Shown one piece after another: positions 46,101 through 52,464 of a DNA stretch of 64,000 bases. The notes under the pieces were generated by a model that saw only the letters and a list, made by a program, of their open reading frames with translations, was not told where the DNA came from and ran no database searches. Source of the DNA: Candidatus Gastranaerophilales bacterium (lineage in GTDB: Bacteria > Cyanobacteriota > Vampirovibrionia > Gastranaerophilales > Gastranaerophilaceae); assembly GCA_944324135.1 (NCBI GenBank), contig CALUVE010000003.1:1-64000 (forward strand), read 5' to 3'. How positions within the stretch are numbered: position 1 is the first letter of the stretch; each line of letters starts with the position of its first letter. Both the position numbers and the translations under genes were made by a program.

Positions 46101-47037
46101 CTTTGATTTTTTTCGCAGTCAAATCTATCATTTCAGCGCGTTTTGATGGTGATGATACTGAAAAATGTTTCAGATGTGTTTTGGTATCTTCTTTTACATT
46201 TGTGAATAAAATTTCTGCGTCATCTTTTAGATTTGAATCCTCAGGAATTTTTTGAACCTGTTCTTTGAATAAATCTTCAAACCCGAATACAGAGGATTTG
46301 TCTGCACTTAAATATCCGGCACGGCTTGAACCTTTTGTGTCAAATGCTATGAAAACATCTTTCAATTGAGGAGCAATTGCTCTTACAAAATCCATTGCAG
46401 CCGGCGTTAGTTCGTCCGCATCATCTATAAACAGATACTCAATATTCTTGAAGTAATCTGTGTTTTTATAAATGTATTTGAAAACAAGGGTCTGCCTTAA
46501 ATAGTCAAAATCTCTCATCTCCAGAGTTGTGGATAAGAATTTTTTCAAGGCTGACTTTGCATCTTCAGCAAAACTTTCTTTCAAAATCCCTGCGCGGTAG
46601 TCAATTTCTTCATCACTCAAATTGTTCTGGACTATCAGTGAATATCTTCTAAAAAGCTGGTGCAGGAGAGATTTTTTTGAGTTGTAACCTTTGAACTTGA
46701 TATCTTTTAGAATATCTTTCATTATAAATTGCGAAACCTCAAGACCTGCGAGGTTTGGCAAAACTTCCGGGTTATTAAACGGGTTTACATTTTCCAGCAC
46801 TGCCCAGTTGTCAATCACTGAATTATATACAAGCGAGAAAAATGAATGTATCTCCAATTTTTCGTGTGCTTTAATTTTTAGCAACTTATGAACCCGTTGT
46901 GTAAAGTTTTCTTTCAAAGAAGAATTTTGAACGAGCACAAGAATTTTTGAAGAATCTACATTTTCATTCAAAAGTTTTGCATAATTTTCAACAAGCAAAT
47001 CAGTCTTTTTCGATGATATAGAGCCGTTTATCAGCAA
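43171..47037 (-). CDS. Two-lobed UvrD/AddA-type helicase with degenerate N-terminal half
   Basis: The 1288-residue protein has two SF1-like modules. The C-terminal module carries an active helicase: Walker A AVPGAGKTT (Lys663), motif Ia VMTYMESAARNFRERI, Walker B IIEDEAQDSS (near 845), CGDINQAI, MTLHKSKGDEFDYVFIPE and LYVAITRAKRKLFF. The N-terminal half (1-600) has a degenerate P-loop (INGSISSKKT, with the usual GKT reading KKT), then helicase-like LVLVQNSSLKENF, LFIDDADELTPAAMDFV and VFIAFDTKG. This is the design of AddB joined to AddA. With the adjacent nuclease it resembles an AddAB-type DNA-end resection complex. A role in double-strand break repair is inferred. Confidence 0.8.
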   Translation of the reverse strand: MLINGSISSKKTDLLVENYAKLLNENVDSSKILVLVQNSSLKENFTQRVHKLLKIKAHEKLEIHSFFSLVYNSVIDNWAVLENVNPFNNPEVLPNLAGLEVSQFIMKDILKDIKFKGYNSKKSLLHQLFRRYSLIVQNNLSDEEIDYRAGILKESFAEDAKSALKKFLSTTLEMRDFDYLRQTLVFKYIYKNTDYFKNIEYLFIDDADELTPAAMDFVRAIAPQLKDVFIAFDTKGSSRAGYLSADKSSVFGFEDLFKEQVQKIPEDSNLKDDAEILFTNVKEDTKTHLKHFSVSSPSKRAEMIDLTAKKIKELLCKNVLPSEISIITPVVDDMLKFTLSESLNNLNIVYLSGNEKLIQNKLVLASLNILKLTSEFKNDLTEFDLRVILSDFLGIPVKYLKDILENFSENKTLIEYKFAREEHNEKYSKLLKLKNKLETDNLKLSEQVYEIFTELCDFTFIAPEDLKKFNFFIKQLQDFENIYKDKFIDRKQEILTQIENSIISENPYSTLELSDRDLVIGTPQKIIDNQIRTKYQFWLDTSSSEWIKSDTGPLYNAWVFQKDWHKDEFTIDDNLELGKDKTARILRKLTLCADEHIYTFSSLFDGNGVENLGGIENYIAEENIPEEKTETKAFRIIPRDDQKPVLEYNSGRMAISAVPGAGKTTILLALIVKLLDNGVNPENIFVMTYMESAARNFRERIKNIRQNSSQLPNISTIHGLALRILKENGNFERLGLSSDFEICDDSQRTRIVREISTKLKLKKTETEEFDRAVSVFKISQGIPPENITDVKVKKFFEFFNEYQRIMGEGNLIDYDDMLISSVKLLEENEDILKHYQEICHYIIEDEAQDSSSIQQRLINLLSAKHKNLIRCGDINQAITTTFSNADVEGFRKFITESNSVSMDCSQRCTEEVWKLANTLVNWAETNPETQKAFFKIFMHPVEGKNPVQKNAVSAKIFENYFEERNYILKVIKNTFEKEPKATVGILLRNNYQVAQWQNFVNDSGLKSITRSECLEQKSIFKGIFAVLQMILTPFDNNVIADNYEILAELGFYKQRMGSEIRKLETPFVQMNCDNLNNQYLEQFYWDLTYWLSFSSLTPEELAIKIGRYYFKSEIEKSNVYLISTLIKRISTTNKNLNYIAERLGELSKKPSLSGFKFFSEEDESNREFLEGKVQIMTLHKSKGDEFDYVFIPEMTEKNLTLDFSQIKLKSSDFMENIRRLNPNYKAKTEFDLKQELLSENLRLLYVAITRAKRKLFFTVSTKSKSFEKIVQQEPNLIFCEILKEVHNE

Positions 47038-47202
47038 AAGTTTCCCGCTCCTTTTCCTTATAGATTATCTTAACATAAAAATTTTCTGTATTATTCAAAA
47101 TCTAATCTAAATAAACTATTGCATTTTTCTGAAATTTAATATACTATTCAGATATCAAATAAAGGTTAATGTACTATTTAGACAAATTTGCAGGAGGTTA
47201 AG

Positions 47203-47409
47203 ATGCAAGAATTACAAGAACAAATTGGTTTTTCAGCTGGTCAAATCTATGATTATTTGAACAATAACGGAGAAACAACTTTCTCTAAAATTAAAAAAGA
47301 ATTAGATTTGAAAGGCAATTTTGCTGATTTAGGTCTCGGCTGGTTAGCAAGAGAAGACAAAGTAGCTATTTCTAAAAAAGGTTCTTCTGTTAACGTAAGA
47401 CTTAAATAG
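47203..47409 (+). CDS. Small winged-helix protein (DUF2582-like)
   Basis: The ATG at 47203 follows AGGAGG (47191-47196) and gives 68 residues. The sequence SAGQIYDYLNNNGETTFSKIKKELDLKGNFADLGLGWLAREDKVAISKKGSSVNVRLK fits a winged helix-turn-helix with the WLAREDKV wing-forming turn seen in DUF2582. Such proteins occur in many anaerobes; their targets are unknown. A strong terminator follows. Confidence 0.75.
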   Translation: MQELQEQIGFSAGQIYDYLNNNGETTFSKIKKELDLKGNFADLGLGWLAREDKVAISKKGSSVNVRLK

Positions 47410-47428
47410 TTGTTTGTAAGACAAATTT

Positions 47429-47465
47429 AAAAAAAGCACTTCCGATATCAGGAAGTGCTTTTTTA
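47429..47465. terminator. Bidirectional terminator
   Basis: AAGCACTTCC pairs with GGAAGTGCTT around a short loop (about 47435-47459) with A and T runs at both ends. It separates the convergent winged-helix gene and HAD gene. Confidence 0.85.
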
Positions 47466-47467
47466 AA

Positions 47468-47815
47468 TCATTTGTACCAGGGACTAAAATTGTTAATTCG
47501 TGAAAGTACAGACTGGTAGTTCCCCTCAAAACATATACATCTGTCATCAATGTACAAAAAAGCAGGCTCTTTGTGGTCAGTTATGCCTGTAATATACCTG
47601 TCAAGCCGATTTTCTTTGAGCCAATTTTTAACTAAGAAAGCCTGACGAGCAGAAAATATTTTTAACTCAAAGTTTTCTGACAATTTTTCAAGAAATTCTT
47701 TCGCACCGTTTTTTATCGAGGGTATGTATTCTTCCTTGTAATCCCCGTTGTAATTATTCAGAACCCCGTCCAAATCAATTAATATAATTTTCTTTTTATT
47801 AGTATTATTATTCAT
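47468..47815 (-). CDS. Small HAD-superfamily phosphatase-like protein
   Basis: The ATG at 47815 gives 115 residues; a GTG six bases earlier is possible. The HAD nucleophile motif is IILIDLDGVLNNYNGDYKEEYIPSI, followed by LKIFSARQAFLVKNWLKENRL (motif II Ser region) and a late acidic motif FLYIDDRCICFEG. This small HAD type resembles those acting on nucleotides or polynucleotide ends, but the substrate is not known. It is divergent from the XRE gene, and its -10 box lies inside the perfect palindrome at 47819-47856. Confidence 0.78.
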   Translation of the reverse strand: MNNNTNKKKIILIDLDGVLNNYNGDYKEEYIPSIKNGAKEFLEKLSENFELKIFSARQAFLVKNWLKENRLDRYITGITDHKEPAFLYIDDRCICFEGNYQSVLSRINNFSPWYK

Positions 47816-47818
47816 AAA

Positions 47819-47856
47819 CACATATTATTATACGTTTATACGTATAATAATATGTG
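47819..47856. promoter_or_regulatory. Perfect 16-bp palindrome with divergent -10 boxes
   Basis: CACATATTATTATACG (47819-47834) and its exact complement (47841-47856) are separated by TTTATA. Both arms contain TATAAT-type -10 boxes, one per strand (47827-47832 on minus, 47843-47848 on plus), serving the HAD and XRE genes. A dimeric regulator such as the adjacent XRE protein could bind it and repress both. Confidence 0.7.
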
Positions 47857-47872
47857 GGAATTACTCCTGTCA

Positions 47873-47893
47873 AGTATTAAAATATTTAATACT
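47873..47893. promoter_or_regulatory. Second palindrome abutting the XRE start codon
   Basis: AGTATTAAA (47873-47881) and TTTAATACT (47885-47893) are exact complements with a 3-nt loop and end directly before the ATG at 47894. It may be a second operator or an mRNA hairpin that hides the start. No Shine-Dalgarno sequence is visible for this gene. Confidence 0.55.
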
Positions 47894-48121
47894 ATGATTA
47901 CCGATTTGGAGCAATTAAAAAAGAATCTAGGTCTTAAAATACATATAGAGCGTCAAAAGAGTAAAATAACTCAGGAAGAATTAGCCGAATGGGCAGACGT
48001 CAGTGTTGCGACTCTTAGCAATGTCGAACGGGGTCTTGTTCTGCCGACTCTTGAAAGTGCTGCAAAGATTGCAAACGCACTGCAGTTGTCTCTGCCGGAA
48101 CTGTTTACTTTTAATTTTTAA
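47894..48121 (+). CDS. XRE-family helix-turn-helix regulator
   Basis: The ATG at 47894 gives 75 residues. The HTH reads RQKSKITQEELAEWADVSVATLSNVERGLVLPTLESAAKIANALQLSLPELF, the classic lambda-repressor-like fold. An ATG at 47852 in frame would add 14 residues that lie over the palindromes and is less likely. It is divergent from a small HAD gene and probably autoregulates through the two palindromes upstream. Its targets beyond that are unknown. Confidence 0.85.
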   Translation: MITDLEQLKKNLGLKIHIERQKSKITQEELAEWADVSVATLSNVERGLVLPTLESAAKIANALQLSLPELFTFNF

Positions 48122-48144
48122 TTTCTTTAAATATTGCAAAAAAA

Positions 48145-48185
48145 AAGAGCTTTCTTTTTGGAAAAAGCTCCCGGAATTTTTTACA
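48145..48185 (+). terminator. Terminator after the XRE gene
   Basis: GAGCTTTC pairs with GAAAAAGCTC through a T-rich loop (48147-48170), followed by a T-rich tract. Confidence 0.6.
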
Positions 48186-48331
48186 ATTCCTCGTGTAAAA
48201 GGTTAGTAGGTAGAAAGTAGAAGGTATTAGTAAGTAATATGTGTAAGTCTGTTTTGTATATCGTTCTTATATATCTATAAAGTAAAATTTATATAAAAAA
48301 TTGCGGATTTACTCATTTTCTGTAACAAATA

Positions 48332-48361
48332 TTTACATTGTTATTTCGCGCGGTTTATAAT
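48332..48361 (+). promoter_or_regulatory. Promoter of coaD
   Basis: TTTACA at 48332-48337 and TATAAT at 48356-48361 are 18 bp apart, 31 bp before the coaD ATG. Confidence 0.65.
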
Positions 48362-48392
48362 ATAATTTTAAAGTCGACCAGAAAGGAAAACT

Positions 48393-48863
48393 ATGAAAGT
48401 AGCGATATATCCGGGGAGTTTTGACCCGATAACAAAAGGACACCTTGATATACTAAAGACAGGCGCAGGTATATTTGATAAAGTAATCATTGCTGTGGCT
48501 AGAAACTCCGAAAAACACGGGTTTTTAACTATAGAAGAACGTGTTAAATTGATTAAAGAAAGTGTAACAGACCTGAATAACGTAGAAGTTGACTGTTTTG
48601 ACGGATTGACCGTAAATTACGCAAAAAAATGCGGTGCGCAGGTGCTTATCCGCGGTTTGAGGGCGGTTTCTGATTTTGAATACGAGTTGCAGCTTTCTCA
48701 GGCTAATAGTGCGCTGGATTCAGATATAAAGACAGTATTTTTGACTACAAAACCTAAATACAACTTTATCTCTTCAAGTACAATACGAGAAATACTTTTG
48801 AACGGTGGAGATATCTCAAAATTTGTCCCTGAGCCGGTTTTTGAATATTTAACCAATCGTTAA
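48393..48863 (+). CDS. coaD: Phosphopantetheine adenylyltransferase
   Basis: CoaD transfers AMP from ATP to 4'-phosphopantetheine in coenzyme A synthesis. The 156-residue protein has the nucleotidyltransferase HIGH-like motif AIYPGSFDPITKGHLDIL, QVLIRGLRAVSDFEYELQLSQANSAL and the C-terminal SSSTIREILLNGGDISKFVP. GAAAGGA precedes the ATG. panB and panC are in the same window, so several CoA steps are encoded nearby without forming one operon. Confidence 0.97.
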   Translation: MKVAIYPGSFDPITKGHLDILKTGAGIFDKVIIAVARNSEKHGFLTIEERVKLIKESVTDLNNVEVDCFDGLTVNYAKKCGAQVLIRGLRAVSDFEYELQLSQANSALDSDIKTVFLTTKPKYNFISSSTIREILLNGGDISKFVPEPVFEYLTNR

Positions 48864-48944
48864 GATATTTAAGCCCAGTGAAATTAATTATTTGACAATT
48901 ATTTCAGGCTTATGTAGAATGTAAGTATTAAGAAAGGTATATGT

Positions 48945-49559
48945 GTGACAGACATGCAACAAAACGGAGTATACGATTTACTGAAATTATTGGAAATATC
49001 ACTGGATGAGGGCTTCCCGCTTATCCCGAGAAGATATACAATTGTAAAAACAAAAGAAATTGAAACATTAATAGACAGAATATATGCGGCATTACCTGTG
49101 GAAGTTCAGGAAGCACGTGCTTTTTTGAGACGCAGAGAAGAACTTCAGCTTGAAGCCCAGCAAAAAGCTGAAAGAATTATAAATGATGCACAGATGGAAG
49201 CAGATAGAAAACTCAGCGAGGCTGACTTTATCAAAGCTCTGGAAAAAGAAGGCATCAGAATAAGAACTCAAGTTCAGGAAGAATGCGAAGAAATCAAACG
49301 TAAAGCAATGGAAGAGGCTGATAATATCCGCGTTCAGGCTACAGAAGATGCTATGAAAACCAGAGAGGGTGCAGAATTGTACGCAGAACAGGTTCTCACT
49401 AATCTGGAACGCGACTTGACTCAATTACAGCAAGTAGTTAAAAACGGTCAGGTCTATATGGAAAAACTCAGAGCAGACAATTATGGCTCTTATGATTATT
49501 CATCGCCATACAGCACACGTGATTCTGCTGTGAAAATGACAGATTATAAAATAAATTAA
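48945..49559 (+). CDS. Coiled-coil protein, unknown (DivIVA- or AtpF-like)
   Basis: The 204-residue protein starts at a GTG (or an ATG at 48954) after AAAGG. The first 70 residues are soluble (DLLKLLEISLDEGFPLIPRRYTIVKTKEIETLIDRIYAALPVEVQEARAFL). Then an uninterrupted, highly charged coiled-coil (about 71-150, rich in E, R, K, A) recalls DivIVA or the ATP synthase b stalk. There is no membrane segment. Short homologous-looking proteins of this type sit near coaD in Cyanobacteria-like genomes as far as I recall, but I cannot verify this here. Confidence 0.65.
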   Translation: MTDMQQNGVYDLLKLLEISLDEGFPLIPRRYTIVKTKEIETLIDRIYAALPVEVQEARAFLRRREELQLEAQQKAERIINDAQMEADRKLSEADFIKALEKEGIRIRTQVQEECEEIKRKAMEEADNIRVQATEDAMKTREGAELYAEQVLTNLERDLTQLQQVVKNGQVYMEKLRADNYGSYDYSSPYSTRDSAVKMTDYKIN

Positions 49560-49582
49560 TTATTAATAAAATCAATTTATCT

Positions 49583-49617
49583 AAAAGAGTATTCGATATC
49601 CCGATTACTCTTTTTTT
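49583..49617 (+). terminator. Terminator after the coiled-coil gene
   Basis: AAAGAGTA pairs with TACTCTTT across a loop (49584-49613) and a T-run follows. Confidence 0.75.
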
Positions 49618-49700
49618 ATGCATGTTTTATGCTTATTGTTTGTTAACAATTTGTTTGCATTTTATTTTTTTTGTTTTATGATGTTTACATAAGCCGAAAA

Positions 49701-49730
49701 AATAGAATGTGATATCTCTCACATTCTATT
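49701..49730. promoter_or_regulatory. Perfect 12-bp inverted repeat upstream of rpmG
   Basis: AATAGAATGTGA (49701-49712) and TCACATTCTATT (49719-49730) are exact complements with loop TATCTC. It lies 41 bp before the rpmG ATG in a 212-bp gap. It may be an operator or an mRNA hairpin. No T-run long enough for a clear terminator follows. Confidence 0.55.
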
Positions 49731-49771
49731 TTAAAAAGGAGAAAAGTAATAACTAAATAAGGAATAAAACA

Positions 49772-49939
49772 ATGGGTATCAAAGGAAAAAATGACAGAAT
49801 GGTAGTTCTTGCTTGTGAAGATTGCAAAGAAAGAAACTACACAACAGTAAAAAATAAGAAAAATACAAAAGACAGACTTGAGTTGAGCAAATACTGCCCG
49901 ACTTGCAAAAAACATACCAACCACAAAGAAACTAAGTAG
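49772..49939 (+). CDS. rpmG: 50S ribosomal protein L33 (zinc-ribbon form)
   Basis: The ATG at 49772 follows AAGG and opens a 55-codon frame ending in TAG at 49937-49939. The product shows [39 protein letters not shown], with two CxxC pairs typical of the zinc-binding (C+) form of L33. The order rpmG, tRNA-Trp, secE, nusG, rplK, rplA is widely conserved. It is too short to appear in many ORF lists. Confidence 0.95.
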   Translation: MGIKGKNDRMVVLACEDCKERNYTTVKNKKNTKDRLELSKYCPTCKKHTNHKETK

Positions 49940-50086
49940 GCGGCTTCTCGGCAGGGTGCAGCAAAGCCCCTCCATACGTTGTTCCTATTGAGCAGCGCAA
50001 ATTTGATAAAATTTGCATAACGAAAATAAGGAGCAGGTAAGCCGAATAACCCGCAAGGTCAAATTACCGTGAATTTCACGGTTTAA

Positions 50087-50159
50087 GCGTCCTTAGTTCA
50101 GTTGGTAGAACGTCGGTCTCCAAAACCGGATGTCGAGGGTTCGAGTCCTTCAGGGCGCG
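50087..50159 (+). tRNA. tRNA-Trp (CCA)
   Basis: The acceptor stem GCGTCCT pairs with AGGGCGC (50152-50158), discriminator G. The anticodon stem TCGGT/ACCGG closes CTCCAAA, so the anticodon is CCA. The T-loop GGTTCGAGTCC is present. A tRNA-Trp in front of secE is a conserved arrangement. Confidence 0.96.
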
Positions 50160-50189
50160 ATTTATAAAAATAAAATAAGGATTTTTACT

Positions 50190-50414
50190 ATGATAGGCTC
50201 AGAAAATGCTACTCCGGCATGGATGGCACAAACAATGAATTCAATACAAACCTACTTCCGCGGCGTAAAAGCCGAATGGGGAAAGATTAACTGGCCTGAA
50301 AGACGTCAGGTAGTTACAGAAACAATTTTTGTTATAGCAATTGTTTTTGTATTTACCGTTGCAGTTTATTTAATGGATATAATTTTTAAAGGGTTACTCA
50401 GCTTAATTAAGTAA
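50190..50414 (+). CDS. secE: Preprotein translocase subunit SecE
   Basis: SecE stabilises SecY in the membrane channel. The ATG at 50190 follows AAGG and gives 74 residues. The pattern FRGVKAEWGKINWPERRQVVTETIFVIAIVFVFTVAVYLMDIIFKGLL is the conserved cytoplasmic hinge plus a single membrane helix (about 45-67). Upstream in-frame codons run into the tRNA gene and are not start sites. nusG follows 22 bp later. Confidence 0.95.
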   Translation: MIGSENATPAWMAQTMNSIQTYFRGVKAEWGKINWPERRQVVTETIFVIAIVFVFTVAVYLMDIIFKGLLSLIK

Positions 50415-50436
50415 CTAACAAAGAATAAGGTGGCTT

Positions 50437-51075
50437 ATGACTAAAAAAGAAAAATCAATGGAAGAACAATTGAACGAAGATTTGCAGGCAGAAAAAGAAG
50501 AGGCAGAAGCACAGGCTCAGGCTGAAGCAGAAGCTAAAAAAGCCAAGAAAAATCAAAAACGCTGGTACATCGTTCATACATATTCAGGACACGAAAACAA
50601 GGTTAAAGTAAACCTTGAAAAACGTATTGAATATATGAACATGGGCGAAAAAATCTTCAGAGTAGAAGTTCCTCAAAAAACAGTTACCCAGGTAAAATCA
50701 GGCAAGAAACAAGAAAGAGAAGAAAAAATCTTCCCAGGATATGTTCTTGTAGAAATGATTATGGACGAGGACAGCTGGTATGTTGTAAGACACACAGCAG
50801 GGGTTACAAAATTCGTAGGGTCAGCAAAAAGACCTATACCTGCTAAAGACAGTGAAATCAAAAAGATTATCAACCGCTCTACATCAACAACTCAGAAAAT
50901 TGAGCTTGATGTTAAAGCAGGCGACAAAGTCAGAATTATCTCAGGACCGTTCGCAGACTTTATCGCTGATATTATTGAAGTTTATCCTGATAAATATAAA
51001 CTTCGTGCAAATGTATCAATCTTCGGTCGTGAAACACCGGTTGAACTTGAATACAAACAAATCAACAAATTATAA
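50437..51075 (+). CDS. nusG: Transcription termination/antitermination factor NusG
   Basis: NusG binds RNA polymerase and couples it to Rho and the ribosome. The 212-residue protein has an acidic, Ala/Glu-rich extension of about 40 residues (EEAEAQAQAEAEAKKAKK). The NGN domain follows (WYIVHTYSGHENKVKVNLEKR, FPGYVLVEMIMDEDSWYVVRHTAGVTKFVGS), then the C-terminal KOW domain (KAGDKVRIISGPFADFIADIIEVYPDKYKLRANVSIFGRETPVELEYKQI). The extension is unusual in length. Confidence 0.97.
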   Translation: MTKKEKSMEEQLNEDLQAEKEEAEAQAQAEAEAKKAKKNQKRWYIVHTYSGHENKVKVNLEKRIEYMNMGEKIFRVEVPQKTVTQVKSGKKQEREEKIFPGYVLVEMIMDEDSWYVVRHTAGVTKFVGSAKRPIPAKDSEIKKIINRSTSTTQKIELDVKAGDKVRIISGPFADFIADIIEVYPDKYKLRANVSIFGRETPVELEYKQINKL

Positions 51076-51143
51076 TAACTCTGGCAGCCTTGCAGCGTGA
51101 GCACAAGGTTGTCTGCAAAATTGTAATAAACAGTACAAAAAAC

Positions 51144-51171
51144 GTGGAAGGGACGCCCCCGCTATAACCAC
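51144..51171 (+). promoter_or_regulatory. L1-type mRNA operator upstream of rplK
   Basis: GTGGAAGGG (51144-51152) and the complementary CCC...ACCAC block (to 51171) form a short stem with an asymmetric internal loop. The same layout and length recur at 51615-51642. It resembles the L1-binding site on rRNA and known L1 mRNA operators. It lies 15 nt before the rplK ATG. Confidence 0.75.
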
Positions 51172-51185
51172 AAAAGGAGAAAAAA

Positions 51186-51611
51186 ATGGCAAAGAAAGTA
51201 GTAGGAAAAATTAAGCTTCAAATTGAAGCCGGCAAAGCAAATCCGTCACCACCGGTTGGTCCTGCTCTGGGTCAGCATGGTGTTAACATCATGGATTTCT
51301 GTAAGCAATTCAATGCTAAAACCGAATCACAAGCAGGATATATTATCCCGGTTGTTATTGATGTTTACGAAGACAGAAGTTTCACATTCGTAACAAAATC
51401 ACCACCAGCTCCTGTTTTGATTAAAAAAGCTTTGAATCTCTCAAAAGGTTCTGCAGCTCCTAACAAAGATAAAGTTGCTGAAATCACAAGAGAACAGCTT
51501 GAAGAAATCGCTAAAATTAAAATGAATGACTTGAACGCAACAACTATGGAAGCTGCAGTGAATATGATTAAAGGTTCTTGCAGAGCTATGGGTGTTACTG
51601 TTAAAGAATAA
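51186..51611 (+). CDS. rplK: 50S ribosomal protein L11
   Basis: L11 binds the GTPase centre of 23S rRNA. The 141-residue protein shows [38 protein letters not shown] and the C-terminal RNA-binding part with [27 protein letters not shown] precedes the ATG. It follows nusG by 110 bp, the gap holding the L1-type operator. Confidence 0.97.
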   Translation: MAKKVVGKIKLQIEAGKANPSPPVGPALGQHGVNIMDFCKQFNAKTESQAGYIIPVVIDVYEDRSFTFVTKSPPAPVLIKKALNLSKGSAAPNKDKVAEITREQLEEIAKIKMNDLNATTMEAAVNMIKGSCRAMGVTVKE

Positions 51612-51614
51612 TGT

Positions 51615-51642
51615 ATGGAAGGGGTAAACCCGTTATTACCAT
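51615..51642 (+). promoter_or_regulatory. L1-type mRNA operator upstream of rplA
   Basis: ATGGAAGGGG (51615-51624) and CCCGTTATTACCAT (51629-51642) form the same 28-nt structure as at 51144-51171, with compensating outer pairs (A-T here, G-C there). It sits directly between the rplK stop and the rplA ribosome site. Confidence 0.78.
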
Positions 51643-51659
51643 GAAAGGAAAAATTAAAA

Positions 51660-52385
51660 ATGGCAAAATTAACTAAAAAACAAAGAAAAATGCAGGAAAT
51701 GCTGGAAGGTTTTGAACAACCGTCTACAGCAGTAAATGCAGTTAAAAAATTACAGGAAATTTCAAAAGAAGTTTCTAAATTCAACGAAACAGTTGAATGC
51801 CACATGAGATTAGGTATTGACGTTCGTCAAGCTGACCAGCAAATCAGATCTACAGTAGTATTACCTGCAGGTCTTGGTAAAGAAGTCAGAGTTTGCGTTA
51901 TCGCAAAAGGTGCAAAAGTTACTGAAGCTAAAGATGCAGGTGCTGATTTCTACGGTACAGAAGAAATTATCGACAAGATTTCAGGCGGCTGGTTTGAATT
52001 TGATACATTAATCGCAACACCTGACTGTATGGGTATGTTAGGTAAACTCGGTCGTGTTTTAGGTCCTAAAGGCTTGATGCCTAACCCTAAAACCGGTACA
52101 GTTACTCTTGATATAGCTAAAGCTGTAAAAGATGCTAAAGCTGGTAAAGTTGAATTCCGTGCTGATAAACAGGGTATGATTCACTGCCCTATCGGTAAAG
52201 TTCAATTCACAGAAGAAGATTTGCTTAAAAACTTTGCAACTCTTGCAGATGCAATTTTGAGAGCTAAACCTTCATCAGCAAAAGGTACATTCGTTAGATC
52301 AGTATACCTTGCAACAACTATGGGGCCTGGTATCAAATTAGATCCTAAAAACCTTGCAGCTGAAGTGAAAGAAGTAATTGCGTAG
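51660..52385 (+). CDS. rplA: 50S ribosomal protein L1
   Basis: L1 forms the mobile L1 stalk and represses its own mRNA in many bacteria. The 241-residue protein has [62 protein letters not shown] and the C-terminal [18 protein letters not shown]. It follows rplK by 48 bp with an L1-type operator between. rplJ is not next; a terminator and tmk follow. Confidence 0.98.
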   Translation: MAKLTKKQRKMQEMLEGFEQPSTAVNAVKKLQEISKEVSKFNETVECHMRLGIDVRQADQQIRSTVVLPAGLGKEVRVCVIAKGAKVTEAKDAGADFYGTEEIIDKISGGWFEFDTLIATPDCMGMLGKLGRVLGPKGLMPNPKTGTVTLDIAKAVKDAKAGKVEFRADKQGMIHCPIGKVQFTEEDLLKNFATLADAILRAKPSSAKGTFVRSVYLATTMGPGIKLDPKNLAAEVKEVIA

Positions 52386-52400
52386 GCTATATAAAATTAA

Positions 52401-52438
52401 AAGATGATGCTCTTAATTTTTAAGGGCATCATTTTTTA
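52401..52438 (+). terminator. Terminator after rplA
   Basis: AGATGATGCTCTTA pairs with TAAGGGCATCAT, followed by a T-run at about 52432-52438. Confidence 0.85.
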
Positions 52439-52464
52439 TGTTATAATATATTTTGGAGGAGCAC

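Noticed and set aside
43761-46891. Plus-strand open frames inside the helicase gene
   Set aside because: They lack ribosome sites and are rich in Ser, Phe and Leu, as expected of antisense frames. The helicase frame carries intact motifs.
48200-48240. Tandem repeat in GTAGAAAGTAGAAGG-like sequence
   Set aside because: The units are imperfect and few. It looks like low-complexity intergenic DNA and not a repeat array.
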